DNA of 64,000 nt. Source: DASXVU01 sp963732855 (lineage in GTDB: Archaea > Thermoplasmatota > Thermoplasmata > Methanomassiliicoccales > UBA472). Below, in pieces: positions 1 through 8,685 of this stretch. Location: positions 434,001 through 498,000 of the forward strand of contig CAVTBB010000003.1 in the NCBI GenBank assembly GCA_963732855.1, given 5' to 3'. Every line of letters starts with the position of its first letter. Within the stretch, counting starts at the first letter, position 1. Below the pieces are notes generated by a model. The model made no database searches. It worked only from the letters and a program-made list of their open reading frames with translations, and was not told the DNA's origin. Both the position numbers and the translations under genes were made by a program.

Positions 1-176
1 GCTCGTTCGGCCAACCTCTTGTCCCGGGTAAGAAGTATGCGTTCGTCTTGTATTGCCCGCTCCAGAATGTCGGTGTCGCTACTGTCCCTTTCGTACCGAG
101 TGTCATAGCCCATCAATCGCAGCCAGCGGGCCAGCGAGCCGAGCATCTCGTCGGCAGAGAACCGCAGTATGGTCAT
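1..176 (-). CDS. Mut7-C RNase domain protein (partial, 3' end outside window)
   Basis: A minus-strand frame opens with ATG at 176 and runs off the window edge, giving about 58 residues. It starts MTILRFSADEMLGSLARWLR, followed by LMGYDT and a LLTRDKRLA motif. This is the N-terminal half of the Mut7-C (DUF82) PIN-like ribonuclease fold, where the early Asp and the later TRD are acidic-site residues. It begins 9 bases after the stop of the riboflavin reductase frame, so the two are probably co-transcribed. The family is a predicted RNase; substrate unknown. The truncation comes from the window boundary only. Confidence 0.75.
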   Translation of the reverse strand, partial: MTILRFSADEMLGSLARWLRLMGYDTRYERDSSDTDILERAIQDERILLTRDKRLAER

Positions 177-185
177 GTCGTCTCA

Positions 186-826
186 CTATTGGCATCCTGG
201 GCCCAAGCGTTCATAGGTAAGGAGGACGCCCTCTCCCAACCTTTCCACCGTTCGCAACTCGAGGTGAACCTTCTCTCCCTCCAGGAATCCATCCCCGTCC
301 ACCGGGCTGGGGGCCTTCATGCCCCCCAGGATATCGTTGCCCACATAAACTGAATAGACATCGACCATGTTCCCCTTGAAGAACGACCAGATGGTCTCCC
401 CCCTCCCTCCACCATGAGGGTCTTCACCCCCAAATCATACAGCTTGGGCAAGAGGGTGGCGAGATCTATCGATTCCTTTCCGACGCGCAGGACCTCTGCT
501 CCCGCCCATGTTTTGTTGCATGCCTCGCCCGTGACGATCAGAGTGCGAGCGTTCCGGTTTAAAACCTTTGCCTTATCCGGCGTTCTGCCGTGAGTATCCA
601 GTACCACGCGGAGTGGATTTTTTTCTGGTGGAAGGCTTTTGACAGACAAGTGTGGGTCATCTGCTAGTATCGTCCCTACACCTACCAATATTGCATCAGC
701 TGAGGCCCTCAGTAATCTGACCCTTTCCATGTCCTGGATGGAGGATATCCTGATCTGCCTATGCTCTTTGGTGGCGATCTTCCCATCCGGCGACATGGCG
801 CAATTAACCGTGACACGGGGCCTCAT
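186..826 (-). CDS. 2,5-diamino-6-ribosylamino-pyrimidinone 5'-phosphate reductase, frameshifted
   Basis: This is an archaeal riboflavin-pathway reductase (RibD C-terminal/MJ0671 type) that reduces the ribosyl side chain of the GTP-derived pyrimidine. The start is taken at the ATG at 826 (MRPRVTVNCAMSPDGKIA); a frame from 871 adds 15 unrelated residues. Visible motifs are CAMSPDGKIA, ADAILVGVGTILADDP, LRVVLDTHG and LMVEGGG. Right after LMVEGGG the frame is lost in a run of six C at 398-403 (G on the coding strand). Adding one G restores ETIWSFFKGNMVDVYSVYVG, which joins the downstream frame ending at 186. The combined length of about 214 residues fits the family. Either a real frameshift or a homopolymer sequencing error. 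Confidence 0.8.
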
Positions 827-1150
827 CGGCCAGAAAACCGTGCCCGAGGCATTTAAGCTTGTGGTCTTCAAACCCTGTCACTGGCTCGTTCATTTTGGAA
901 CTTCGATGCTCATCCCCATTCGCAAACTTCTCGGTACATCCAATGATTCTCAGTAGGTGATTTATTCAGCCCTTAGGGCTAGTATTGGAAGCCCATTCTA
1001 TATGGGGTCAATTTTGGAACTCAATGATCCCTTCAAGGATACCAGGCCCCAATAACAGCGCTTACGTTGCTCTCTAGTATATTGTTTTAGCATCGCCGCA
1101 GACCAGTCCTTTGCCAAAAGAAAAATAAGCCTTCTTGCGTTATTCGCTCG
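827..1150. other. Intergenic region between divergent arfC-like gene and PAC2 gene
   Basis: No convincing gene is seen in these 324 bases. A TATA-like CTTAAATG on the minus strand near 849-858 could serve the reductase as a leaderless promoter. An AT-rich AAAAATAAG at about 1119-1128 lies about 25 bases before the PAC2 start and could serve it the same way. The 11-base string ATTTTGGAACT occurs twice (near 892 and 1011), with no obvious function. Confidence 0.5.
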
Positions 1151-1948
1151 ATGAACGATTTTGACGTCGTCGAGCTGAGGAGGAACAACTGCAAGGGTGC
1201 TTATGTCGTAGAAGGGTTCTCCAGCATTGGCCTCGTCGGCTCTATCACCGCCAATTACTTGGTGACTCTTCTTGATCTGGAACAGATCGCCATTATCGAT
1301 TCCCCGTTCTTACCGTCGGTCTCGATCGTGCGTGAGGGCATACCGTACAGTCCGGTCCGTATCTATTCCGGACCAATCGGGCAGGGAGGGTCGGACAAGA
1401 TAGTGGTCATTGTCTCGGAGTTCGAGCCACCCCAGGACATCCTGAAGCCCCTTGCCCAGACGATAATGGATTGGGTTGAGGACAAGCGCTGCAAAATGGT
1501 CCTATCCCCTGAGGGTCTGGCGAACAAGGCAGGAGAGACCAGTGTGGAAGTGCCAGAGATTGCCGTCGCGCAGAAGAAAGAAGGTGTCGATATCACCGTT
1601 TACGGTGTGGGTTCGACACCGTTCGCCCGGGAGCTTCTTCTGCGCAACGACATTCCCATATTCGAGAACGGCGTCGTCGTCGGACTTGCCGGAGTTCTGT
1701 TGAATGAAGGCGTCAACCGTAACTTCGACGTCGTATCGATATTGTCGGAGGCTCATGCCGATTACCCCGACGCCAGAGCCGCGGCTGCCGCCACTCATAC
1801 CATAGACAAGCTCATACTTCATAGCGGTCTGGACACCCAGCCCCTACTCGAGGAAGCGGCGGTATTGGAACAGGCGCTCAAAGAGATAAACAAGAAGACT
1901 GGCGAGTCAGAAGAAATGGCCAAGAAGCGGTCCATCATGTACGGTTAG
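1151..1948 (+). CDS. PAC2 family protein (proteasome assembly chaperone-like)
   Basis: 265 residues. The N-terminus has the PAC2 signature: a short strand, then VVEGFSSIGLVGSITANYL. It is followed by an alternating alpha/beta domain with SPEGLAN, VYGVGSTPFAR and VVGLAGVLLNEG segments. Archaeal members (COG1938/COG2047 type) are soluble and related by fold to eukaryotic proteasome assembly chaperones; their role in archaea is largely inferred. The C-terminal 40 residues are helical and basic (KEINKKTGESEEMAKKRS). It stands alone on the plus strand and its 3' end overlaps the convergent rtcA by 14 bases. Confidence 0.85.
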   Translation: MNDFDVVELRRNNCKGAYVVEGFSSIGLVGSITANYLVTLLDLEQIAIIDSPFLPSVSIVREGIPYSPVRIYSGPIGQGGSDKIVVIVSEFEPPQDILKPLAQTIMDWVEDKRCKMVLSPEGLANKAGETSVEVPEIAVAQKKEGVDITVYGVGSTPFARELLLRNDIPIFENGVVVGLAGVLLNEGVNRNFDVVSILSEAHADYPDARAAAAATHTIDKLILHSGLDTQPLLEEAAVLEQALKEINKKTGESEEMAKKRSIMYG

Positions 1949-2963
1949 GCGTGACCAAGACCCGGAACAAATTCCCCTTTGCCTCGGTGTCGATACGGAC
2001 ATCGAGGAATTTCCTTATCATTTGGACCTGGGTCTGGAAATGCATGCTAAGCTCACTGACGAGGAACGTAGAAGGTCCGGCGGCCAATGAAAGGTAGGGC
2101 AGGATTTGGTCCGCGGCATGTTGGTCCAAGGTCTCCAGGGAATCCATTTCTCGGATGAGGGAGATGGCGGCCATCTCTCCCAACTTCTCCGAGCTTATTC
2201 CCTTCTCGCCCAAGGCGTCGCTGCCCAGAACGGTGTTCTCATAAACAGCGGCAAGGATGATGCCAGCGCCGATTGAATGTCCCTGTCTGCGGTCCATGAC
2301 GAGCTTGACCGGGGAATGACCTACGAGTGACTTTCTCGCGGTGGAGGCCATTCGTTCGGCGATATGGTCCGGTAACTTCTGGGTGAAGCAGACACCGGTT
2401 ATGCCTTGGAAACGCCCCCTATCATCTAGTTTCAAGGGCAGGACATGCTCTCCCCTAGCCATGCCGACCTTCATCTCGCCCCCTCCTTGGGGGTAGAAGC
2501 CCCGGTTGGGGATCTTCACGTCGATATCGTACCCCATGGTGCGCAGCAACGGGAACAGCACGTGCTCCAGATAGTCTGAGGGCGGGGACATTCGCACATT
2601 CGTCCCACCAATGATGTCGAAGTCCGTCCTGGCTCGGGTCCTGGCGCATGCTAGCATACAGGCTTGGAGAACTAGTGTGATACTTCCGGCCGTTCCCACA
2701 TCAAATCGGTAATCCCCGGCCTCGACCGTGCCTGGCTCGAAGGTCAGCGAGGTCGAGCCCACACTGGCGCCCTCGACAGTGGCATGACATACCTCCGCCA
2801 CCCCTTTGACGCCGGTAAGATGCTGTGCTGCCAGGCCTGGCTTTTGCCTCAACGCTCGAATATTGTTGAATTTGAACGGACGTCCGGTCAATGCCGATAA
2901 CCCAAGTGCCGTTCTCAGCATCTGCCCACCCCCTTCTCCTTCCGAACCGTCGATCTCGATCAT
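1935..2963 (-). CDS. rtcA: RNA 3'-terminal phosphate cyclase
   Basis: 342 residues, the normal length. RtcA converts an RNA 3'-phosphate to a 2',3'-cyclic phosphate through a covalent His-AMP intermediate. The sequence shows the N-terminal EGEGGGQMLRT motif, an SHSxGAG-like HSIGAGIIL segment and the DQHAADQ motif with the candidate nucleophile His near residue 282. The start codon overlaps the stop of the upstream P-type ATPase gene by four bases (2960-2963, ATGA), suggesting translational coupling even though the functions look unrelated. No damage seen. Confidence 0.95.
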   Translation of the reverse strand: MIEIDGSEGEGGGQMLRTALGLSALTGRPFKFNNIRALRQKPGLAAQHLTGVKGVAEVCHATVEGASVGSTSLTFEPGTVEAGDYRFDVGTAGSITLVLQACMLACARTRARTDFDIIGGTNVRMSPPSDYLEHVLFPLLRTMGYDIDVKIPNRGFYPQGGGEMKVGMARGEHVLPLKLDDRGRFQGITGVCFTQKLPDHIAERMASTARKSLVGHSPVKLVMDRRQGHSIGAGIILAAVYENTVLGSDALGEKGISSEKLGEMAAISLIREMDSLETLDQHAADQILPYLSLAAGPSTFLVSELSMHFQTQVQMIRKFLDVRIDTEAKGNLFRVLVTPNRT

Positions 2964-5704
2964 CCGGTCACCAGGGAAGCCCTTCGCCGCGATAACACTT
3001 TCCAGATCTCATTTGCTATCAATCCCATCGCCGCCATCGGAGCCAATATGGTCCATTCCTCCCAACCGAGTGGCGTGATGCGCAGCGCCGTGTTAAGGCC
3101 TGGGAGGTAAACTATGAGCATTTGTAAGGCGAAGGAGATAAGGACCGCAACGATGAGCTTTTTATTGTCCAGAATCCCGGTCTGCCTAATCGTCTTTGTC
3201 GGAGAACGGGCCGAGAAAACCAGGAGCAGCTGTGCCAAGACCAATGTGCAGAATGCCACCGTACGCGCTCTTTGGACTGCTTCTTCCCGGGAAAGGTTCA
3301 TGATCATTATGGCATCCATGTACTCCAACTGAAAGGAGATGAGTGTAGCCGCGGCCATTACTGCGCCGATTGCGAATATGCGGTAGGCGGCCCGACGCGT
3401 AATGGGCGACTCCTCGGGATTAATCGGAGGCCGTTCCATGACGTCCTTTGGGGTAGGATCGACGCCCAGGGCGAGTGCTGGCAGACCATCGGTGACCAGG
3501 TTCATCCAGAGGATTTGGAATGGTAGCAGGAACGGGAGTATTAGCGGGTCCAGATAGATCAGGCTGGCAGCGAACATTGCGGCAACCTCCGCACTATTGC
3601 ATGTCAGCAGATAGTTCACGAACTTCCGGATGTTCTCGTAAACGCCCCGACCCTCTTCCACTGCATCGACAATTGATGCGAAATTATCATCCACCAGGAT
3701 CATCTGGGAGGATTCCTTGGCGACGTCCGTTCCGGTGATACCCATGGCTATGCCGATATCTGCCTTCTTCAGGGCTGGCGCGTCGTTCACGCCGTCCCCG
3801 GTCATGGCCACGATCTCCCCGTTTTTCTGCAGCGCCTCGACTATGCGCACCTTATGCTCGGGCGACACCCGGGCGAAGACGGACACATCTTTCACCCGCT
3901 GTGATAGCTCCTCGTTGCTCATCTCCTCCAATTCCGTTCCCGTAATCACCACGGCCAATTCGCATGTGGGGAGACACATATCCCGGGCTATGGACCGAGC
4001 TGTCAATGCATGGTCCCCGGTGATCATGATGACCCTGATGCCGGCCTTGCGGCAGCGGTCCAAGGCTTTCACCGCCTCCTTCCTTGGGGCATCGATCATT
4101 CCCACTAGACCGATAAATTTGAAATCTTGCTCAATTGTTTCATCCAGAGGGACGTCGGTGACATCCCTTTTCGCTATCGCTAATATCCGGAGTGCCTGTG
4201 ATGCCATATCATCTGTATGTTCGGCGATGCTCGCCCCTGCCTTGTCGTCCAGTGCGGTGGTTGAACCAGCCATATCGATCTTGGAACACAAAGGCACAAC
4301 GCTTTCAGAAGCACCTTTCATGTACGCGATTCGGCGGCCGCCGATATTGTGTACAGTGGTCATCCGTTTTCGGTCGGAGTCGAACTGCACCTCGAATATG
4401 CGCGGACTTGCCGACCGGACCTTGTCTGGGTCCATGCCAGCCTTCAACGCGGTGACGATCAAAGTACCCTCTGTCGGATCACCCCTAATCTTCCACCGGT
4501 CACCATCCTTATAGATCTGAGAATCGTTGCAAAGCAGTCCCGCCGTCAACAGTTCGATAAGGCTAGGGGTGCTGCCAGGATCGATCTTCCCATTTTCGGT
4601 CGAGAATTCGCCGATCGGCTCGTATCCCTCCCCAGAAACATGGATGTTTTCCCCCGCGAACATTTCTTTGATATTCATTTCACCCTTGGTCAAAGTGCCA
4701 GTCTTGTCCGTGCATATGACCGTCGTGCTTCCCAGCGACTCGACCGCTGGAAGGCGGCGCATGATCGCTTTCCTCCTGGCCATGCGTTGTAGGCCTAGGG
4801 CTAAAGAGATGGTCACTATTGCCGGTAAGCCCTCCGGGATGGCCGCGACCGCAAGGCTTACCGCGGTCAGGAACATCTCTTCGATAGGCACTCCTTGCAG
4901 TATCCCGATGATAAAAATGAACACGCAGGCACCGATGATCCCGATCCCGATCTGCTTCCCCAGGCGCTCCAGTTTCTTCTGCAAGGGACTTTGCTCATCA
5001 ACCCCTTGGACCATCTGGGCGATCCTTCCCAGCTCGGTCCCCATGCCGGTGGAGACGACGACCCCCCTCCCCCTGCCGCTTAGAACAGAGCTTCCTGCCA
5101 TTACGATGTTCGTCCGGTCCGAGACCAAGGTGCTTTCTGGAAGTGAAAGATTATGGTCCTTGCTAACGGGGAGGGACTCACCGGTCAAGGCCGCTTCGTT
5201 CGTTTTGAGATTGACCGAATCGATCAGACGGGCATCCGCCCCTACCTTGTCCCCGGTCGTAAGGATTATGACGTCCCCCGGGACGAGATCCTTGGAGGGC
5301 ACGTCTGTCTCCTCGCCCCCTCTTACGACGGTAGCGCGCGGCGAGGCCATGTCACGAAGCGCCTCGATGGTCTTCTCGGCCCGGTACGTCTGGAAAAAGC
5401 CTAGAGCGGCATTTACGGCCACTATCACGATGATCACGGCGGTGTCTAGCCATTCCTCGACGGATCCTTTCAGGAAGGCTATTATTCCAGAGATAATCGC
5501 CGCAACGATGAGGACGATGACCATAAAGTCCTTGAACTGTCTCAGCAGAAGACGCCAGGGCGACAGGGTACGCTGTCTCAGAAGCTCATTCGGTCCGGAC
5601 TCCTGAAGACGTTTGGCGGCTTCCTCCTTGGACAAACCGGAAGGAGACGATCCAAAACTCGAAATCGTATCCTCTGCGCTTTTAGAGTGATAACCACCGT
5701 CCAT
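2960..5704 (-). CDS. Ca2+-type P-type (P2) cation-transporting ATPase
   Basis: An integral-membrane cation pump of about 914 residues from the ATG at 5704. A longer reading from 5797 adds 31 residues unlike the family. Order: N-terminal cation-ATPase domain, TM1-2, actuator domain with TGES, TM3-4 with AAIPEGLPAIV, the phosphorylation site DKTGT (Asp near residue 333), nucleotide-binding domain, GDGVNDAPALKKADIG hinge, and six C-terminal TMs. The TM4 PEGLP, TM5 NSAE and TM6 NLVTDGLPALALG motifs match SERCA/PMR1-type Ca2+ pumps better than Na+ or H+ pumps. Substrate assignment is by motif only. Probably first gene of a two-gene unit with rtcA. Confidence 0.92.
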   Translation of the reverse strand: MDGGYHSKSAEDTISSFGSSPSGLSKEEAAKRLQESGPNELLRQRTLSPWRLLLRQFKDFMVIVLIVAAIISGIIAFLKGSVEEWLDTAVIIVIVAVNAALGFFQTYRAEKTIEALRDMASPRATVVRGGEETDVPSKDLVPGDVIILTTGDKVGADARLIDSVNLKTNEAALTGESLPVSKDHNLSLPESTLVSDRTNIVMAGSSVLSGRGRGVVVSTGMGTELGRIAQMVQGVDEQSPLQKKLERLGKQIGIGIIGACVFIFIIGILQGVPIEEMFLTAVSLAVAAIPEGLPAIVTISLALGLQRMARRKAIMRRLPAVESLGSTTVICTDKTGTLTKGEMNIKEMFAGENIHVSGEGYEPIGEFSTENGKIDPGSTPSLIELLTAGLLCNDSQIYKDGDRWKIRGDPTEGTLIVTALKAGMDPDKVRSASPRIFEVQFDSDRKRMTTVHNIGGRRIAYMKGASESVVPLCSKIDMAGSTTALDDKAGASIAEHTDDMASQALRILAIAKRDVTDVPLDETIEQDFKFIGLVGMIDAPRKEAVKALDRCRKAGIRVIMITGDHALTARSIARDMCLPTCELAVVITGTELEEMSNEELSQRVKDVSVFARVSPEHKVRIVEALQKNGEIVAMTGDGVNDAPALKKADIGIAMGITGTDVAKESSQMILVDDNFASIVDAVEEGRGVYENIRKFVNYLLTCNSAEVAAMFAASLIYLDPLILPFLLPFQILWMNLVTDGLPALALGVDPTPKDVMERPPINPEESPITRRAAYRIFAIGAVMAAATLISFQLEYMDAIMIMNLSREEAVQRARTVAFCTLVLAQLLLVFSARSPTKTIRQTGILDNKKLIVAVLISFALQMLIVYLPGLNTALRITPLGWEEWTILAPMAAMGLIANEIWKVLSRRRASLVTG

Positions 5705-6026
5705 GTAATCAGTCTGAGAACAATTGCACCTTATCATGGATGATTGTTTCGGCCATCTCTTCGCAGGGATGGCTTCGCTGCTACGAAAAATCGACACTCA
5801 ATTCGGTCCAGTGTTCGCCGGCGGTTTGCTGGCACAATACTCTTTTATATCCTTCGGGCTATTAAGGTGACAGGGATGCACTAGCCTGTACTCTGGACGA
5901 GTAACCGGCAAATTAGGTTTGAAACGGTCGATGGGCGACATCATGGACACTGACAAGTAGTATACAAGGTCCACTGAGTAGTCGACACCGTGGTTCCATG
6001 CCTGCATCTCCAGGGCTGAGACTTGG

Positions 6027-7943
6027 ATGGTCGCGACTCAAGAGATAATGTTCGAGGTGGGCATGATCATGCTTGTCTCCTTCGTCGGTGCCGCTCTAGC
6101 TACCAAGGCGAAGCAGAGCGCTATCCTTGGTTACATCGTAGCCGGCGTTCTCATAGGCCCGTTTATCCATTTCAACCTGTTCGGTATCCAATTCGATGGC
6201 CTGATCAAAGACACCAGCTTTATCTCCTACCTATCCACGCTGGGCTTGACACTGCTCATGTTCTTCGTCGGATTGGAGTTCAGCATCACCAAGCTAAAGA
6301 AGACAAGATCGTCCGCATTCATTCTTGCGCTGGTCAATACAGGTCTTGATTTCTTCATCGGCATTCTAATCGGTCTGGCCTTGGGCTGGCCCATCGTGGA
6401 CACGGTGTTCCTTGCCGGAGTGATAGCCATGGGCTCCGCGGCCATCACCGGACAGTCTCTCATGGGATTGCATAAGATGAGTAATCCGGAGACCGAGTTC
6501 CTGCTTAGCATGGTCATTGTGGAGGATTTCCTCTCGATGATCCTGCTAACGATCGCAGGCGGGCTGTTGTTCAAGAGCGGCGGGAGCAGTCCGGTGACAT
6601 TAATGACCCTGATCGTCGGCGTGCTCGCATTCTATGCGTTCTTCATTTTCCTGGCACTATTCGTTATCCCCCGCTGTGCCAAGCACTTCGAGCACATTAA
6701 AAGCGAAGAGATGTTCGTGCTGTTCGCCCTCGGTCTGGTCTTTCTATCGTCCGCTATGGCTGAGGTCTCTGGTGTCCCGGCAATCATAGGCGCCTTCTTC
6801 CTGGGCATGGTCTTCGCGGAGACCAAGATATCTGATCGGCTCAAGGATAGGCTCTCGCCATTCAAGGATGCCCTGGTCGCCGTGTTCTTCATTTCGTTTG
6901 GTATGTTGATCGATCCCGGGATGCTTCCTAGCGTCATCTGGATTGTGATAATCGCCGTGCCCTTGGTGATACTGGGAGACCTCCTAGTCACTGGCGCTCT
7001 AGCATACTTCTTAGGCTTCTCCGGAAGATCCGCCACCTTCATGGGCAGTTCCATATGCGGGAGGGGCGCCGAGTCGGTCATGTTCGCCTCCATCGGTTCA
7101 AACGCGGCCGGAGTGACAAAAGCAGCCCAGCTGAGCCCATTCGCCGGAACTTTCTGTTTCGTCTTGAGCATGCTTACGCCGGTGATGATGAAGGCTAGCG
7201 ATACGATATATCGTGGCCTAAGGTGGTTCGTCCCCGGATATGCAAAATACAGCGCTTCTTTGATGAACCGAACGATGGGCAAGTTAATCATGCCCTCCTC
7301 ATTGAAGGCGTTCCGCCGGACAAGGAGAATGGAGATTGTCCTTGTGGCCTATTTCGTGACCCTCATTGGGATAATGGTCTCCGGAGACGGTCTGTTCTAT
7401 CTGATCTACGTGCTCGCCATCGGTATCACGGCGTACATCTACTATATGATGGAACGGGAGATCCGCTCGATCGTCAAGACGATCAGGTTTGACAATCTGG
7501 GCGTCCGTACCCGGGATCCAAAGCTTATCTCAAATTTCATCGGACTGTTCATCTCCAACAGCCTATTAATGATCGCCTCAGTCGCCTTCATTTTCAGAAT
7601 CCAGTGGTACCTCTGCCTTTTCGTCTTCCTGGCATACTTTGGGGCGACGTTGGCCCTTATGTGGAGGACGCAACGGCAGACCACCGATCCCTCGACCCAG
7701 ACCAGGATCGAGCAGCTGAGGATGGAGCGGGATGGTCTTCTGTTGAACAAGAAAAAACAGAAAGAACAGTCGTCGGAGAAGGTCGTGAGGGACGTCAATT
7801 CCATTGAAGTGCCTCTGCCCAGGCTCGACGATGAAATGAACTGGGACCCGCCCACTAAAGGTGACGAACGGCGAAGCGTTCACATCGATGAGGCACAAAG
7901 AAGGGTCGATCCGGACGATACCGAGAAATGGAGACTCCTCTAG
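6027..7943 (+). CDS. CPA2 family monovalent cation/H+ antiporter (Kef-type membrane protein)
   Basis: 638 residues. About twelve hydrophobic segments fill residues 5-410, with the CPA2 motifs AILGYIVAGVLIGP near the N-terminus, LGLTLLMFFVGLEF, and FLGMVFAET followed by ISFGMLIDP. Two or three further hydrophobic segments (about 425-465 and 495-535) follow, then a charged, hydrophilic tail of about 95 residues. No TrkA-N (RCK) Rossmann motif is visible, so this is not a complete KefB/KefC. Expected role: exchange of K+ or Na+ for H+ at the cytoplasmic membrane. The start at 6027 or an ATG seven codons downstream (6048) are both possible. Confidence 0.85.
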   Translation: MVATQEIMFEVGMIMLVSFVGAALATKAKQSAILGYIVAGVLIGPFIHFNLFGIQFDGLIKDTSFISYLSTLGLTLLMFFVGLEFSITKLKKTRSSAFILALVNTGLDFFIGILIGLALGWPIVDTVFLAGVIAMGSAAITGQSLMGLHKMSNPETEFLLSMVIVEDFLSMILLTIAGGLLFKSGGSSPVTLMTLIVGVLAFYAFFIFLALFVIPRCAKHFEHIKSEEMFVLFALGLVFLSSAMAEVSGVPAIIGAFFLGMVFAETKISDRLKDRLSPFKDALVAVFFISFGMLIDPGMLPSVIWIVIIAVPLVILGDLLVTGALAYFLGFSGRSATFMGSSICGRGAESVMFASIGSNAAGVTKAAQLSPFAGTFCFVLSMLTPVMMKASDTIYRGLRWFVPGYAKYSASLMNRTMGKLIMPSSLKAFRRTRRMEIVLVAYFVTLIGIMVSGDGLFYLIYVLAIGITAYIYYMMEREIRSIVKTIRFDNLGVRTRDPKLISNFIGLFISNSLLMIASVAFIFRIQWYLCLFVFLAYFGATLALMWRTQRQTTDPSTQTRIEQLRMERDGLLLNKKKQKEQSSEKVVRDVNSIEVPLPRLDDEMNWDPPTKGDERRSVHIDEAQRRVDPDDTEKWRLL

Positions 7944-8014
7944 AAACCTCCGGCCTAATTAAAAATAGCCGAAACAGCCATCGGTTCCCTGTGGTTCTGA
8001 CCAAGGTGTTCTGA

Positions 8015-8635
8015 ATGCGCATCGGCATAATTGCGTGTGACATATGGAAGAGGGAGATCGATGCGGTGATCGGGGACGATCCCAGCGTCGTCCACAAGGA
8101 ATATCTGGAGTTCGCACTTCACATCGATTCGGCTAAACTGAAGAGCACGGTCATCGAGAAAGTGAACTCGCTTGAGGGTAAGGTGGATGCGGTTTTCCTG
8201 GGATATGCTATCTGCCAGTCATTGAAAGGCGTCAAGGACGAGCTAAGGGTGCCGACGGTGATGCTGGATGCAGACGATTGTATTGGAGCACTGCTGAGCC
8301 CGATGAGATATGCTGAGGAAAAGCGAAAGGTGACTGGCACTTGGTTCAACACATCCGGATGGGCGGAAATGGGGTTGAAAGGAGTGATCAAGGAGCTCCG
8401 CCTTGATTCGGCGATCGAGCAGGGCTATGAGCCGATGTATTTCGTCAAGATCCTCTTCCAGGGTTATTCAAGATGCCTTTATATCGACACCGGAGTCGCG
8501 GATGCGGATCACTACCAGAAGCTGTCCCAGGAATTCTCTGACCAGCTTGGTCTTAGTCACGAGTGCACTAGCTGTGGGTTGGAAGCCCTTACCAAGGCCT
8601 GGGAGGACACCAAGGCCATAGCGAAACGGTCGTAG
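8015..8635 (+). CDS. DUF1638 family protein
   Basis: 206 residues. Recognised by the order GYAICQSLKG, PTVMLDADDCIGALL, then GTWFNTSGWAE and a late CTSCGLEAL, the hallmark pattern of DUF1638. In methanogens this family often lies near corrinoid and methylamine genes, but none are next to this copy. Several Cys residues (in AICQS, DDCI, SRCLY and CTSC) could bind a cofactor or metal, which is inference. It lies downstream of the antiporter and is convergent with the MFS gene. Function unknown. Confidence 0.75.
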   Translation: MRIGIIACDIWKREIDAVIGDDPSVVHKEYLEFALHIDSAKLKSTVIEKVNSLEGKVDAVFLGYAICQSLKGVKDELRVPTVMLDADDCIGALLSPMRYAEEKRKVTGTWFNTSGWAEMGLKGVIKELRLDSAIEQGYEPMYFVKILFQGYSRCLYIDTGVADADHYQKLSQEFSDQLGLSHECTSCGLEALTKAWEDTKAIAKRS

Positions 8636-8685
8636 CAGCCCGGCCTCATTATCGATCTTCGCCCTGTCGATAGTGGCTATGCACT

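Noticed and set aside
892..1022. 11-base direct repeat ATTTTGGAACT upstream of PAC2
   Set aside because: Only two copies 119 bases apart with no further structure; likely chance.
4527..5606. 359-residue plus-strand open frame opposite the P-type ATPase
   Set aside because: It is an antisense shadow of a well-supported ATPase; composition is Ser/Thr/Arg-rich without any motif.
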